From positions 1 through 8,236 of the forward strand of contig CAMMGP010000043.1 of NCBI GenBank assembly GCA_946496415.1: a stretch of 8,236 bases of DNA. Reading direction: 5' to 3'. The DNA is from an uncultured Clostridia bacterium (GTDB lineage: Bacteria; Bacillota; Clostridia; Christensenellales; Aristaeellaceae). The notes beneath the pieces are model-generated. The model saw only the letters and a program-made list of their open reading frames with translations. It was not told the origin of the DNA and did no database searches. This document shows, in pieces, positions 1 to 7,872 of this stretch (position 1 is the stretch's first letter; each line of letters opens with the position of its first letter). The position numbers were made by a program, and so were the translations under genes.

Positions 1-91
1 CGCCGAACTTCTCCTCGAGTTCCTTCACGAGGTCGGCAAGCTCCAGAACGGTCATGGACTCAATGGCGGAAATGATCTCTTCGCGATTCAT
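1..91 (-). CDS. rplL: 50S ribosomal protein L7/L12, N-terminal part (cut by window edge)
   Basis: The first 30 codons are in the window; the rest lies beyond base 1. The visible protein starts [20 protein letters not shown] and continues with a Lys/Glu-rich helix ending KFG, which matches the N-terminal dimerisation helices of L7/L12, the part that anchors the stalk dimers on L10. The start is the ATG at 91-89, preceded by GGAGGT (103-98) with a 6-base spacer. It follows rplJ by 59 bases with no terminator, so the two are presumably co-transcribed, as in nearly all bacteria. The C-terminal factor-binding domain cannot be assessed here. Identification rests on the short N-terminus plus its position after rplJ. 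Confidence 0.93.
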   Translation of the reverse strand, partial: MNREEIISAIESMTVLELADLVKELEEKFG

Positions 92-150
92 GATGATACC
101 TCCATGTTATTTCTTAAAATCGAATGTTGGTCATGCGGCCAGCGGGACGT

Positions 151-678
151 TTATTCCCCGGCCTTCTGCTTGCGGACAGCTTCCACAGCGTACACGAACG
201 AACGCAGCACGCCGGAAAGCACGCCCACGAAACCGCTGATCGGCGAATTGAGGCTGCCCATCAACTTGGCGATGAGGACCTCCTTCGGCGGCAGCTCGGC
301 CAGCGCCGTGACGCCGTCGACGTCGATCACCTTCTGATCGACCAGGCCGCACTTGACGCTGATCTTCTTGTTCTTCTTGGCGTACTCGGTGATGATCTTG
401 GCGGGAGCGACCGGGTCCTCGTAGCCGAAAGCCACGGCGGTCGGGCCCTTGAGATGCTCCTCGAGGCCTTCGATCTGCAGATCGCGCGCCGCGAGGGTGA
501 GCATGGTGTTCTTCAGCACCGCGTACTCAACGCCCGCCTTGCGGAACTGGTTGCGCAGGTCGGTCACTTCCTCAACGGTGAGGCCGCGATAGTCGACCAG
601 CACGATGGACTGCGCGCGGGACATCTTGTCCTTGATGTCGGCGACGACTGTCTTTTTGATCTCGAAATTCTTGGACAT
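151..678 (-). CDS. rplJ: 50S ribosomal protein L10
   Basis: This 175-residue protein is close to the usual L10 length. L10 forms the base of the ribosomal stalk, binds 23S rRNA through its N-terminal domain and carries L7/L12 dimers on its C-terminal helix. Visible family signatures are VDYRGLTVEEVTDLR (about residues 28-42), the VLKNT segment (about 55-59), LKGPTAVAFGYEDP (about 77-90) and a C-terminal helix rich in Val/Leu ending KQKAGE. The ATG at 678-676 is chosen over upstream in-frame codons because GGAGGT lies at 694-689, about 10 bases before it, and because L10 proteins begin just before the K-rich first helix; translation further upstream would run through the attenuator hairpin. 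The gene has its own promoter and leader and is followed by rplL. The usual upstream partners rplK and rplA are not here; a sugar transporter operon is in that place. Confidence 0.96.
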   Translation of the reverse strand: MSKNFEIKKTVVADIKDKMSRAQSIVLVDYRGLTVEEVTDLRNQFRKAGVEYAVLKNTMLTLAARDLQIEGLEEHLKGPTAVAFGYEDPVAPAKIITEYAKKNKKISVKCGLVDQKVIDVDGVTALAELPPKEVLIAKLMGSLNSPISGFVGVLSGVLRSFVYAVEAVRKQKAGE

Positions 679-732
679 TGCGTTTGACACCTCCTGACCC
701 GTCCCAGATGACGGCTGCATGGGTGACCCATG

Positions 733-763
733 AAAAAGCCCCTGCGCATGGCGCAAGGGCTTT
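733..763 (-). terminator. Intrinsic terminator / attenuator in the rplJ leader
   Basis: On the minus strand, a 13-bp stem (AAAGCCCTTGCGC, 763-751, with GCGCAGGGGCTTT, 747-735; one G-U pair) closes on a 3-base CAT loop and runs straight into TTTTT (737-733, partly inside the stem). This is a textbook Rho-independent terminator, 55 bases before the rplJ start codon and downstream of the rplJ promoter. That position makes it an attenuator rather than the end of a gene. It is also the only intrinsic terminator I see downstream of the transporter operon. Confidence 0.85.
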
Positions 764-856
764 GTTTGACACACATTTCCTTTGCGCCTCGGCGAGCGGC
801 CCGAAGGCCATTGAGCTTGCGCGCTCGCTGTCTATGGCGAAGCGGCTTTTCAGCCA
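733..856 (-). promoter_or_regulatory. rplJ leader: candidate L10-binding RNA with antiterminator
   Basis: The RNA from about 856 can fold into a P1 helix CGCUUC (844-839) with GAGGCG (790-785), a P2 helix GCGAGC (828-823) with GCUCGC (797-792), and a cap GGCC-UUCG-GGCC (809-798) with a stable C(UUCG)G loop. Large asymmetric internal loops lie on the 5' side. An alternative pairing, GGCGCAAAGG (788-779) with CCCUUGCGCC (about 759-750; 9 bp with one bulged A), would use the 3' strand of P1 and the 5' arm of the terminator. L10 leaders that bind L10 or L10-L12 and repress the operon are known in bacteria. By inference, L10 binding would stabilise P1, block the antiterminator and allow termination. 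The folds were worked out by eye. Confidence 0.65.
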
Positions 857-862
857 ACGCCT

Positions 863-891
863 ATTATAGCAAAGGATGGCGTCTGTGTCAA
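863..891 (-). promoter_or_regulatory. rplJ-rplL promoter
   Basis: On the minus strand the -35 is TTGACA (891-886) and the -10 is TATAAT (868-863), with a 17-base spacer: a perfect sigma-A/sigma-70 consensus. Transcription should begin near 856, giving a leader of about 178 bases before rplJ. The -35 begins only 10 bases past the stop codon of the upstream permease gene. Such a strong match is expected for a ribosomal protein operon. Confidence 0.9.
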
Positions 892-901
892 GGAATTTGT
901 G

Positions 902-1951
902 TTAAACCTTCTTTTTGCGTTCGGAGCCGGAAACCACCGCGCGCTGCAGCAGGATGAACAGCAAAAGCAGAGCGCCCGTGGCGATCTTGCCCCACCAGGA
1001 GGACAGCGTGCCGTTGAAGGTGATCAGCGCCGGGATGGTGCCCTTAAGCAGCACGCCGAAGAGCGTACCGAACATGTAGCCGACGCCGCCGGTGAGCAGC
1101 GTGCCGCCGATGACGGTGGCGGAGATGACGTCCAATTCGCCGCCCTGCAGGGCGAGGTTCCAGCCGGACTTGACGTAGAGCACGTAGGCCACGCCCGCCA
1201 GCACGGAGCACAGGCCGTTGAAGCCGTAGACGAGCACCTTCGTGCGCGCCACGGGCAGGCCCATCAGCTTGGCCGACTGCTCGTTGCCGCCAATGGCGTA
1301 GACGTTGCGGCCAAAGCGCGTCTTTTGCATGATGATGGCGCCGATGATGATCATGGCGAGGAACAAAAGCACGCTGAAGTTGATGGTGGCCACGGGCTTG
1401 ATCTTCTCCCACTGGCCGTCCACCAGATGGTAGAAGGTGATCTTCCAGCCCGCCAGCGCGTCGATGGCCTCATTGGAAATGGGGATCGATTCGCGGCTGA
1501 TCAGCGAGCAGACGCCGCGCGCCAGGAAGTTGCCCGTCAGCGTGGTGATGAAGGGCGGCACGTTCAGGTAGTGGATGGTCGCGCCCATCAGAAGGCCGAG
1601 GCCCACGCCCACCACGATGGAGAAGGCGATGCAGACGAAGGGGTCGATGCCCAGGATGCTGTTGCCATAGGCGATGAACATGCCCGTGAGCGAGGCCACC
1701 GCCGCCACCGACAGGTCGATGCCGCCGGTGATAAGCACCATCGTCATGCCCACGGCGCTGATGCCGATGTAGGCATTGTCGCTGAAGAGCAGCAGGAACG
1801 TGCGAAGCGTGGTGAAGCCCTTGCTGCCGTAGGCGATGGCGCCGACGATGTAGATGACGAGGAACACCGCGATCGTGGAATAGACCATGATGTACTTGGG
1901 GTTGAGTATGCGCGAGAGCAGGCTCCGGCGCTTCGGCTGCGTATTAAGCAT
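902..1951 (-). CDS. yjfF: Galactofuranose-type ABC transporter permease, YjfF-like
   Basis: This 349-residue inner-membrane permease belongs to the ribose/galactofuranose (BPD_transp_2) family and has several hydrophobic segments. It resembles E. coli YjfF: GMTMVLITGGIDLSV (about 68-82), ESIPI (154-158), the cytoplasmic coupling segment TRFGRNVYAIGGNEQSAKLM (211-230), VIGGTLLTGGVG (280-291) and ITFNGTLSSWWGKIATG (310-326) all have near-identical counterparts there. It is predicted to form the membrane channel with the neighbouring YtfT-like permease. The ATG at 1951-1949 overlaps the end of that gene by 8 bases, with a purine-rich site (AAGGGGGGAAG) just upstream, so translation is probably coupled. 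It is the last gene of the transporter operon; no terminator follows before the rplJ promoter. Substrate is inferred from homology: a ribose-like or other pentose/hexose substrate is possible. Confidence 0.88.
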   Translation of the reverse strand: MLNTQPKRRSLLSRILNPKYIMVYSTIAVFLVIYIVGAIAYGSKGFTTLRTFLLLFSDNAYIGISAVGMTMVLITGGIDLSVAAVASLTGMFIAYGNSILGIDPFVCIAFSIVVGVGLGLLMGATIHYLNVPPFITTLTGNFLARGVCSLISRESIPISNEAIDALAGWKITFYHLVDGQWEKIKPVATINFSVLLFLAMIIIGAIIMQKTRFGRNVYAIGGNEQSAKLMGLPVARTKVLVYGFNGLCSVLAGVAYVLYVKSGWNLALQGGELDVISATVIGGTLLTGGVGYMFGTLFGVLLKGTIPALITFNGTLSSWWGKIATGALLLLFILLQRAVVSGSERKKKV

Positions 1952-3400
1952 GTACTTCCCCCCTTACCGTGCTTTTGCGGGCCTTGGAGCGCTTGGACAT
2001 CCAGTTGCGCATCGGCTCGGACTGCAACACGATGACCACGGCGATGATCATGGCCTTGAACGCCATCGTCGATTCGGAGGTAATGCCGAAGTAGAGCACG
2101 AAGGTGACGATGGTGCGGATGATGATGGAGCCGATCACCGTGCCGGCGATGGAGAACTTGCCGCCGGACATGCTGGTGCCGCCGATGACCACGGCGAGTA
2201 TGGCGTCCATTTCATAGTTGAGGCCAGCGTTGTTGGAGTCGCAGGAAGAGATGCGGCTGGAGTAGATCAGGCCCGAGATGCCCGCCAGGAAACCGGTGAG
2301 CATGTAGACGATGAGTATAATGCGATCCGAGCGCAGGCCGGAAACGCGGCTGGCGCTGCGGTTGACGCCCACGGATTCGACGAACATGCCAAACGCCGTC
2401 TTGCGGGTAAACAGCGCCACAAACAGCACCACCAGGATGGAGATAATGACCGGCATCGGCAATCCCAGGAAGCTGCCGCCGCCGATGAACTGGAAGGGCG
2501 CGTAGCCGGTGGTGTACTGCTTGCCGTCGGTGACGATCTGGGCGATGCCGCGGCCCGCCACCATGAGGATCAACGTGGCGATGATCGGCTGTATGTTCAG
2601 TTTCGCCACCAGAGCGCCGTTGAACAGGCCCATCAGCAGGCAGACGGCCAAGGGCACCACAATGACCCAGACGAAGGGCTGCACGGTGTAGTTGCCCGGC
2701 GTGGTGTACACGTCGATGTCCCAGCGCAGGAACTTGAGCGCCAGCGCGCCGGACACGGCCACCAGGGCGCCCACGGAAATGTCCGTGCCGCCCAGGGCGA
2801 TGACCAGCGTCATGCCCATGGCGATGATGGTGATCTCCGCCGAGCGGTTGAGGATGGTGATCAGGGAACCGATCAGCATGCCGGAACTCGGCTCATAGCG
2901 GATGGAGAAGAAATCCGGCCGGATCCACAGGCAGACCATGAGGATGGCCAACTCCGCGACCACGGCGTAGGTCAGCTTGGAATGCAGTATGCCCTCCGGC
3001 ATGCGCATCTTGTTGCCCGAGATCAGCAGGGCAACGACGAAGGCGAGGCCCAGAAGGATTCCCGTGATCAAAAGCGGGAAGCGCTTGAGATAGGCGAAGG
3101 ACTGCAAACCGCTGCGCTCGGCAAGGTGCTCGGCGATGGCCGATTCCTGCATGCTGACGCCCGAATCCCCGGCGGCTTCCGCCAGTTCTTCCTCCGCGGC
3201 GGCCTCCGTCGTTTCCGCGGCAGCCTCTTCGGTCGCGGCCTCAGCCTCTTCCGCAGGCGCCTCCGTAGCCGCCGGCGCGGCCAGTTCGGCGGCGCTCAGG
3301 GTAACGGTGTTGCCCAGCGAGAAGCCCCAAATGCCCATGGCGACCATGACGATGCATAAGACCGCCAGCAGGGCAAGACTGAACTTGTTTTTGCTGTTGT

Positions 3401-3404
<4 letters not shown>
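1944..3404 (-). CDS. ytfT: Galactofuranose-type ABC transporter permease, YtfT-like, with long N-terminal extension
   Basis: This protein has 486 residues, against about 340 for E. coli YtfT. From about residue 142 it aligns with the whole of YtfT: DILNRA-like ITILNRSAE (182-190), AMGMTLVIALGGTDISVGA (195-213), then further on IQPIIATLILMVAGRG, TRKTAFGMFVESVGVN, SNNAGLNYEMDAILAVVIGG and a C-terminal VIVLQSEPM. The first 140 residues are extra: a membrane helix (about 8-28), a low-complexity Ala/Glu/Thr stretch (about 38-78), and a second helix (about 109-129). Two added helices keep the core's membrane orientation unchanged, which would put the acidic stretch outside the membrane. The start is GTG (3404-3402), overlapping the ATPase stop as GTGA, with GGAGAGGGGG upstream. 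It overlaps yjfF by 8 bases. Family assignment is firm; the extension's role is unknown. Confidence 0.88.
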
Positions 3405-4909
<1,505 letters not shown>

Positions 4910-4952
4910 ATGGATCCCTCCTTGCAAACAGGATTCGGAGGCAGATTCAGCA

Positions 4953-4980
4953 GCGGGGCTGCCGCACCCGGCAGCCCCGC
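4953..4980 (-). promoter_or_regulatory. Intercistronic hairpin between ytfQ and ytfR
   Basis: A perfect 11-bp GC-rich stem, GCGGGGCTGCC with GGCAGCCCCGC, encloses a 6-base loop in the 97-base gap between the binding-protein gene and the ATPase gene. There is no U-run on the minus strand after it, so it is not a standard terminator. Hairpins at this place in binding-protein-dependent transporter operons often protect the upstream mRNA and keep the binding protein in excess over the membrane parts; that role is inferred here. Confidence 0.7.
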
Positions 4981-5006
4981 CATGGCTGATCGCTCAGCGG
5001 TTTGTC

Positions 5007-5999
5007 TTAGTAGACGCGCTCGTCGATGACGTCCGCGGCCTTGATGGACAGGGCCTCGCCGTCCTCGGTGTAGGGGATGCCGCCCTCGGCGTCGTAGCAG
5101 TACTCTTCGGGATGGATGATGTCGCGGCCGTAGGTTTCGCCAGCCTCAAGGCCCTCGATGGTGGGGATGAGGAAGTCGGCGTACAGCGGCGTGCACTCGA
5201 CGGTGCAGTTCATCTCGCCGGCGATGATGGCTTCGAAGGCAGCCTTGACGGAGTCGCAGCCGATGATGATGATGTCCTCGCCGGGCTTCAGGCCGGCGGC
5301 CTTGATGGCCTCGATGGCGCCCAGAGCCATGTCGTCATTCTGGGAGAGGAGGACGTCGATATCGTCGATGGAGTTCAGGAAGGTTTCCATGACCTGCTGG
5401 CCTTCAGCGCGGGTGAAGTTGCCGGTCTGGGACTCGACCAGGGTCATGTTCGGATGGTTCTCCAACTCAGCGAGGATGCCCTCGGAGCGGCCGACCTGCG
5501 CGTCAGCGCCGGTGGTGCCTTCCAGCATGACGATGTTGATCTCTTCCTCGCCGCGGCCTTCCTTCTCAAGGTAGTTGGCCAGCCAGCGCACCATGCGCTT
5601 GCCTTCCTCGACGAAGTCTCCGCCGAACGCGGCGGCGTACTCGATGTCATCCACGCAGGAGGGGATGCGGTCGAGCAGGATCAGCGGGATCTCGGCCTCG
5701 TTGACCTCTTTGAGGACCTCGTCCCAGCCGGTGGTCACAACGCCAGTGAAGAGGATGTAGTCCACGCCCTGGGTGATGAAGCTGCGCAGGGCCTGCACCT
5801 GGTTCTCCTGCTTCTGCTGGCCGTCAGAGTAGACGAGCGTCCAGCCCTGCTCCTCAATGGCGTTGCAGACGTTGTCGGTGTTGGCGGTACGCCAGTCGGA
5901 CTCCTGGCCGATCTGGGAGAAGCCGATGGTCAGCGCGAAAGCGCTGGAGGCGCTCAGAACCAGCGTCAGAGCCAGAACCAAAGCAATCAGTTTTTTCAT
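5007..5999 (-). CDS. ytfQ: Galactofuranose-type sugar-binding protein, YtfQ-like, without lipobox
   Basis: This 330-residue extracytoplasmic solute-binding protein (Peripla_BP_4/LacI-like fold) should deliver the sugar to the permeases. The N-terminus MKKLIALVLALTLVLSASSAFA (wider than the core: residues 1-22) is a signal peptide with an AFA-type signal peptidase I site. No cysteine follows, so it is not a lipoprotein. The mature protein starts LTIGFSQIGQESDWRTAN and matches E. coli YtfQ at FSQxGxESxWR (27-37), DGQQKQENQ (59-67), TGWDEVLKE (90-98), LLDR (108-111), GTTGA (161-165), SQTGNFTR (190-197), QNDDMALGAIEAIK (220-233) and AGLKPGEDI. The SDWR, LLDR and NDD segments are at sugar-contacting positions in this family. 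Start ATG 5999-5997 has GGAGGG upstream with about 9 bases between. First gene of the operon. Galactofuranose is the best guess for ligand; other furanoses or hexoses remain possible. Confidence 0.9.
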   Translation of the reverse strand: MKKLIALVLALTLVLSASSAFALTIGFSQIGQESDWRTANTDNVCNAIEEQGWTLVYSDGQQKQENQVQALRSFITQGVDYILFTGVVTTGWDEVLKEVNEAEIPLILLDRIPSCVDDIEYAAAFGGDFVEEGKRMVRWLANYLEKEGRGEEEINIVMLEGTTGADAQVGRSEGILAELENHPNMTLVESQTGNFTRAEGQQVMETFLNSIDDIDVLLSQNDDMALGAIEAIKAAGLKPGEDIIIIGCDSVKAAFEAIIAGEMNCTVECTPLYADFLIPTIEGLEAGETYGRDIIHPEEYCYDAEGGIPYTEDGEALSIKAADVIDERVY

Positions 6000-6050
6000 T
6001 GGAACATACCCTCCGTTTCCATATTTGAGCGGAACCCGCCCGTTGTGTCT

Positions 6051-6079
6051 ATTGTAACAGCGATTTAATCTTCACACAA
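6051..6079 (-). promoter_or_regulatory. Probable promoter of the ytfQ-ytfR-ytfT-yjfF operon
   Basis: On the minus strand, TACAAT (6056-6051) is preceded by TGT, an extended -10 (TGn). A weak -35 TTGTGT (6079-6074) lies 17 bases further up. The predicted start is near 6044, giving a 5' leader of about 45 bases to ytfQ. A dyad TTGTGT/ACACAA (arms at 6079-6074 and 6048-6043 on this strand) brackets the promoter and could be an operator. The weak -35 is consistent with a promoter that needs activation. Confidence 0.55.
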
Positions 6080-6230
6080 TGTCTTTTCCTCTGATAATTG
6101 TATGGATGTTTTTTGTTTTTTCCCATTTTCCCGCAAAATGACTCGCAGAAAAGTTTGTGATATTTTCCGCCAAGTGGATTTTTTTGTCTTTTCCGTGTCA
6201 AAAGGTAGCGGCAAATCGTGAACGAACGGC

Positions 6231-6258
6231 GCGCCGCGGGAAAAACAGGCGCCGCGGG
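6231..6258. repeat. 10-bp GC-rich direct repeat between divergent promoters
   Basis: GCGCCGCGGG occurs at 6231-6240 and again at 6249-6258, separated by AAAAACAG; the centres are 18 bases apart. The left copy is preceded by GGC, forming GGCGCGCC (6228-6235), and the right copy is preceded by G, forming GGCGCC (6248-6253). The pair sits about 25 bases upstream of the first plus-strand promoter. It may be a regulator site; no known operator was recognised. Confidence 0.6.
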
Positions 6259-6283
6259 GCCATTTGTAAAGAAAATCAGACTT

Positions 6284-6312
6284 TTGTCGTAGGAAAGTCA
6301 TAAGAATATACT
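6284..6312 (+). promoter_or_regulatory. Upstream promoter of the zinc-ribbon gene
   Basis: TTGTCG (6284-6289), a 17-base spacer and TATACT (6307-6312) form a sigma-A-like promoter with a good -10 and a moderate -35. Its start would be near 6319. It shares its last base with the -35 of the second promoter, so the two are arranged in tandem. Confidence 0.55.
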
Positions 6313-6340
6313 TGACGGACATCCTTTGCCGCCGTATCAT
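6312..6340 (+). promoter_or_regulatory. Downstream promoter of the zinc-ribbon gene
   Basis: TTGACG (6312-6317), a 17-base spacer and TATCAT (6335-6340) each differ from consensus at one base. Transcription would start near 6347, leaving a leader of about 47 bases before the ATG at 6394. It is a better -35 than the upstream candidate. Confidence 0.65.
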
Positions 6341-6393
6341 GTAAGATACAATAGGTATGCCATGGAAATGTGTGGCGGCAAGGAGGGCACCCA

Positions 6394-7872
6394 ATGTTTT
6401 GCTCCAAATGTGGAAAAACGCTGAAGCCGGGCGTCGAGGTCTGCTCCTGCGGGCAGATCGTCGGCGCGGGCCGCTTTGAAGGCGTTCCCTATACATCCGC
6501 GCAGCCGCGCATCGCCCCGGAAGCGGACGCTGCGCAGGACGCGCTGCCCTATACCCGCACCACTTATACCGGCAAGGACGAGCAGATGCAGGCCGACGCC
6601 GACGACGACGCCCGCACGACCTATCGCCCCGTATACGAGGGCGCGTCCGTGCCGGAGGAGATCCGCGGCGACGTCCGCCGCGCCGTGGGCGGCGAAGAAG
6701 AGGAAGACGCCCAACAGGCGCGCCCCGTGGAGGAAGACCCGCTGGTGCGCGAGATGTTTGACGAGGGCGAAGGCGGCGGCATCGACGATTTCGACCTTTC
6801 CCAGCTGCGCTCCCGCCCCATCACCTCGGACGGCCGCGCCGGCATCAGCCGCGATGTGACCGAATACGTCGAGCGCCTGGAAGCCGCCGAGCGCGGCAAG
6901 CGCGGCCGGCGGCGCAAGGTCTACGGCGCGGAGGAATACGCCCCCGCCGAAGGCGGCTACGCCCCGGAGGAGGGCGGCGAGGACGTGTTTGCCGACCTTC
7001 CCGAGGAGGAATACGCCCCCGCTTCGCGCGTCAATACCAGCGTGCTGTTCAAGATCATCGGCGCGTTGGCGGCCGTGGCCGTGGTGGCCGTGGGCGTTTG
7101 GTATTTCGTGGGCAATCTCAACGCCGTACAGGAGCAGTCCTCGCCCATCGCCGGCGTCTCCAGCGAGCTTTACGAGCAGGGCCTGGCCCTTATCCAGGAG
7201 CACGCGGACAACACCTATGTGCAATCGCTGCTGACGCAGGCGCAGCAAAACGGCCTGCTGAGCATCGTCACCCCGCTGGAGAACGACGCGCAGGCCATCC
7301 AGGCGCTGCTGCCTGAGGAGCCGAGCGAGGAAGACCAGCAGTTCCTCTCGGCGTTGGCTTCCATACAGGACAACATCAACAACGCCGTGACCATCGACGC
7401 CTCGGCGCTCTCGGACACCACCACCAGCGCCGCCGACAAGGAAGCGCGCTCTACCGAGAACTGGGCCATCGTGCGCGACGACATCACCGAACTGGCCAAC
7501 GCCACCAGCGCCGCGGAACTGACGGCCATCATCGGCGGCGAAGTCGTGCAGATCAGCCAGCCCACCGCCGGCCCGACGCCTTCGCCGACGCCGGTACCCT
7601 ACACGACGCTCAGCCGCGGCGATAAGAACAACGACGTCATCGCCCTGCAACAGCGCCTGACCGAGTTGGGCTACCTGAACGACAGCATCGACGGCAACTT
7701 CGGCGGCAACACGCAGACGGCCGTGAAGCTCTTCCAGTCCGCCGTGGGCATGGAGGAAACGGGCATCGCCGACCCGGCCACGCAGGCCGCGCTCTTTGCC
7801 GAGGACGCGCCCTACCATCCCAGCGCCCAGCCCACCCCGACGCCCACCGCCGCGCCGACGCCCATCAGATAG
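6394..7872 (+). CDS. Zinc-ribbon, single-pass membrane protein with C-terminal peptidoglycan-binding domain
   Basis: The 492-residue product is a membrane-spanning protein of unknown role. In order: a short zinc ribbon, FCSKCGKTLKPGVEVCSCG (2-20; Cys 3, 6, 17 and 19, the second pair spaced C-x-C rather than the usual C-x-x-C); a long acidic, probably disordered cytoplasmic stretch (about 25-210) with two EEYAPA motifs; a membrane helix (about 217-238); an extracytoplasmic, partly helical domain (about 245-385); a Pro/Thr linker (390-401); a PG_binding_1 domain (about 406-469: LSRGDKNNDVIALQQRLTELG, then YLNDSIDGNFGGNTQTAVKLFQ); and a Pro/Thr tail. The basic RGKRGRRRK (about 167-175) fits an inside N-terminus. 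Start ATG 6394 has AGGAGGG at 6381-6387, 6 bases upstream; an in-frame GTG at 6370 lies before that site. It could link a cytoplasmic partner to the cell wall. No catalytic domain is visible. Confidence 0.88.
   Translation: MFCSKCGKTLKPGVEVCSCGQIVGAGRFEGVPYTSAQPRIAPEADAAQDALPYTRTTYTGKDEQMQADADDDARTTYRPVYEGASVPEEIRGDVRRAVGGEEEEDAQQARPVEEDPLVREMFDEGEGGGIDDFDLSQLRSRPITSDGRAGISRDVTEYVERLEAAERGKRGRRRKVYGAEEYAPAEGGYAPEEGGEDVFADLPEEEYAPASRVNTSVLFKIIGALAAVAVVAVGVWYFVGNLNAVQEQSSPIAGVSSELYEQGLALIQEHADNTYVQSLLTQAQQNGLLSIVTPLENDAQAIQALLPEEPSEEDQQFLSALASIQDNINNAVTIDASALSDTTTSAADKEARSTENWAIVRDDITELANATSAAELTAIIGGEVVQISQPTAGPTPSPTPVPYTTLSRGDKNNDVIALQQRLTELGYLNDSIDGNFGGNTQTAVKLFQSAVGMEETGIADPATQAALFAEDAPYHPSAQPTPTPTAAPTPIR
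6931..7022 (+). repeat. 17-bp direct repeat encoding EEYAPA, within the zinc-ribbon gene
   Basis: GAGGAATACGCCCCCGC occurs at 6931-6947 and 7006-7022, in the same reading frame. A related GGCTACGCCCCGGAGGAG lies between them. The peptide thus reads EEYAPA, GYAPEE, EEYAPA, just before the membrane helix. Exact identity at the DNA level suggests a recent duplication or conversion in a low-complexity segment. Confidence 0.8.

Larger units (their letters stand above)
6000..6393. other. Divergent intergenic region, A/T-rich on the left
   Basis: This 394-base gap separates ytfQ from the divergent zinc-ribbon gene. From about 6085 to 6195 it carries long T-runs (for example around 6109-6121 and 6179-6185 on the plus strand), in sharp contrast to the GC-rich genes on both sides. 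These could bend DNA. From 6228 to 6262 it turns very GC-rich with a direct repeat. The promoters listed separately lie at both ends. I found no convincing gene, tRNA or riboswitch here. Confidence 0.7.

Noticed and set aside
4953..4980. Hairpin read as a Rho-independent terminator
   Set aside because: No U-run follows on either strand, and the ATPase gene downstream has no promoter of its own that I can see.
6196..6201. TTGACA on the minus strand as the -35 of the transporter operon
   Set aside because: No -10-like hexamer lies 16-18 bases downstream; the A-run there gives only TCCACT. The extended -10 at 6051-6059 is better placed.
6228..6235. GGCGCGCC palindrome as a cloning-site trace
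   Set aside because: It is part of a natural GC-rich direct repeat, with no vector-like sequence around it.
6065..6496. Minus-strand open frame of 143 codons covering the divergent gap
   Set aside because: It overlaps the start of the zinc-ribbon gene and several promoters, has no credible ribosome binding site, and its Lys/Arg-rich sequence follows the A/T content of the gap rather than any protein family.
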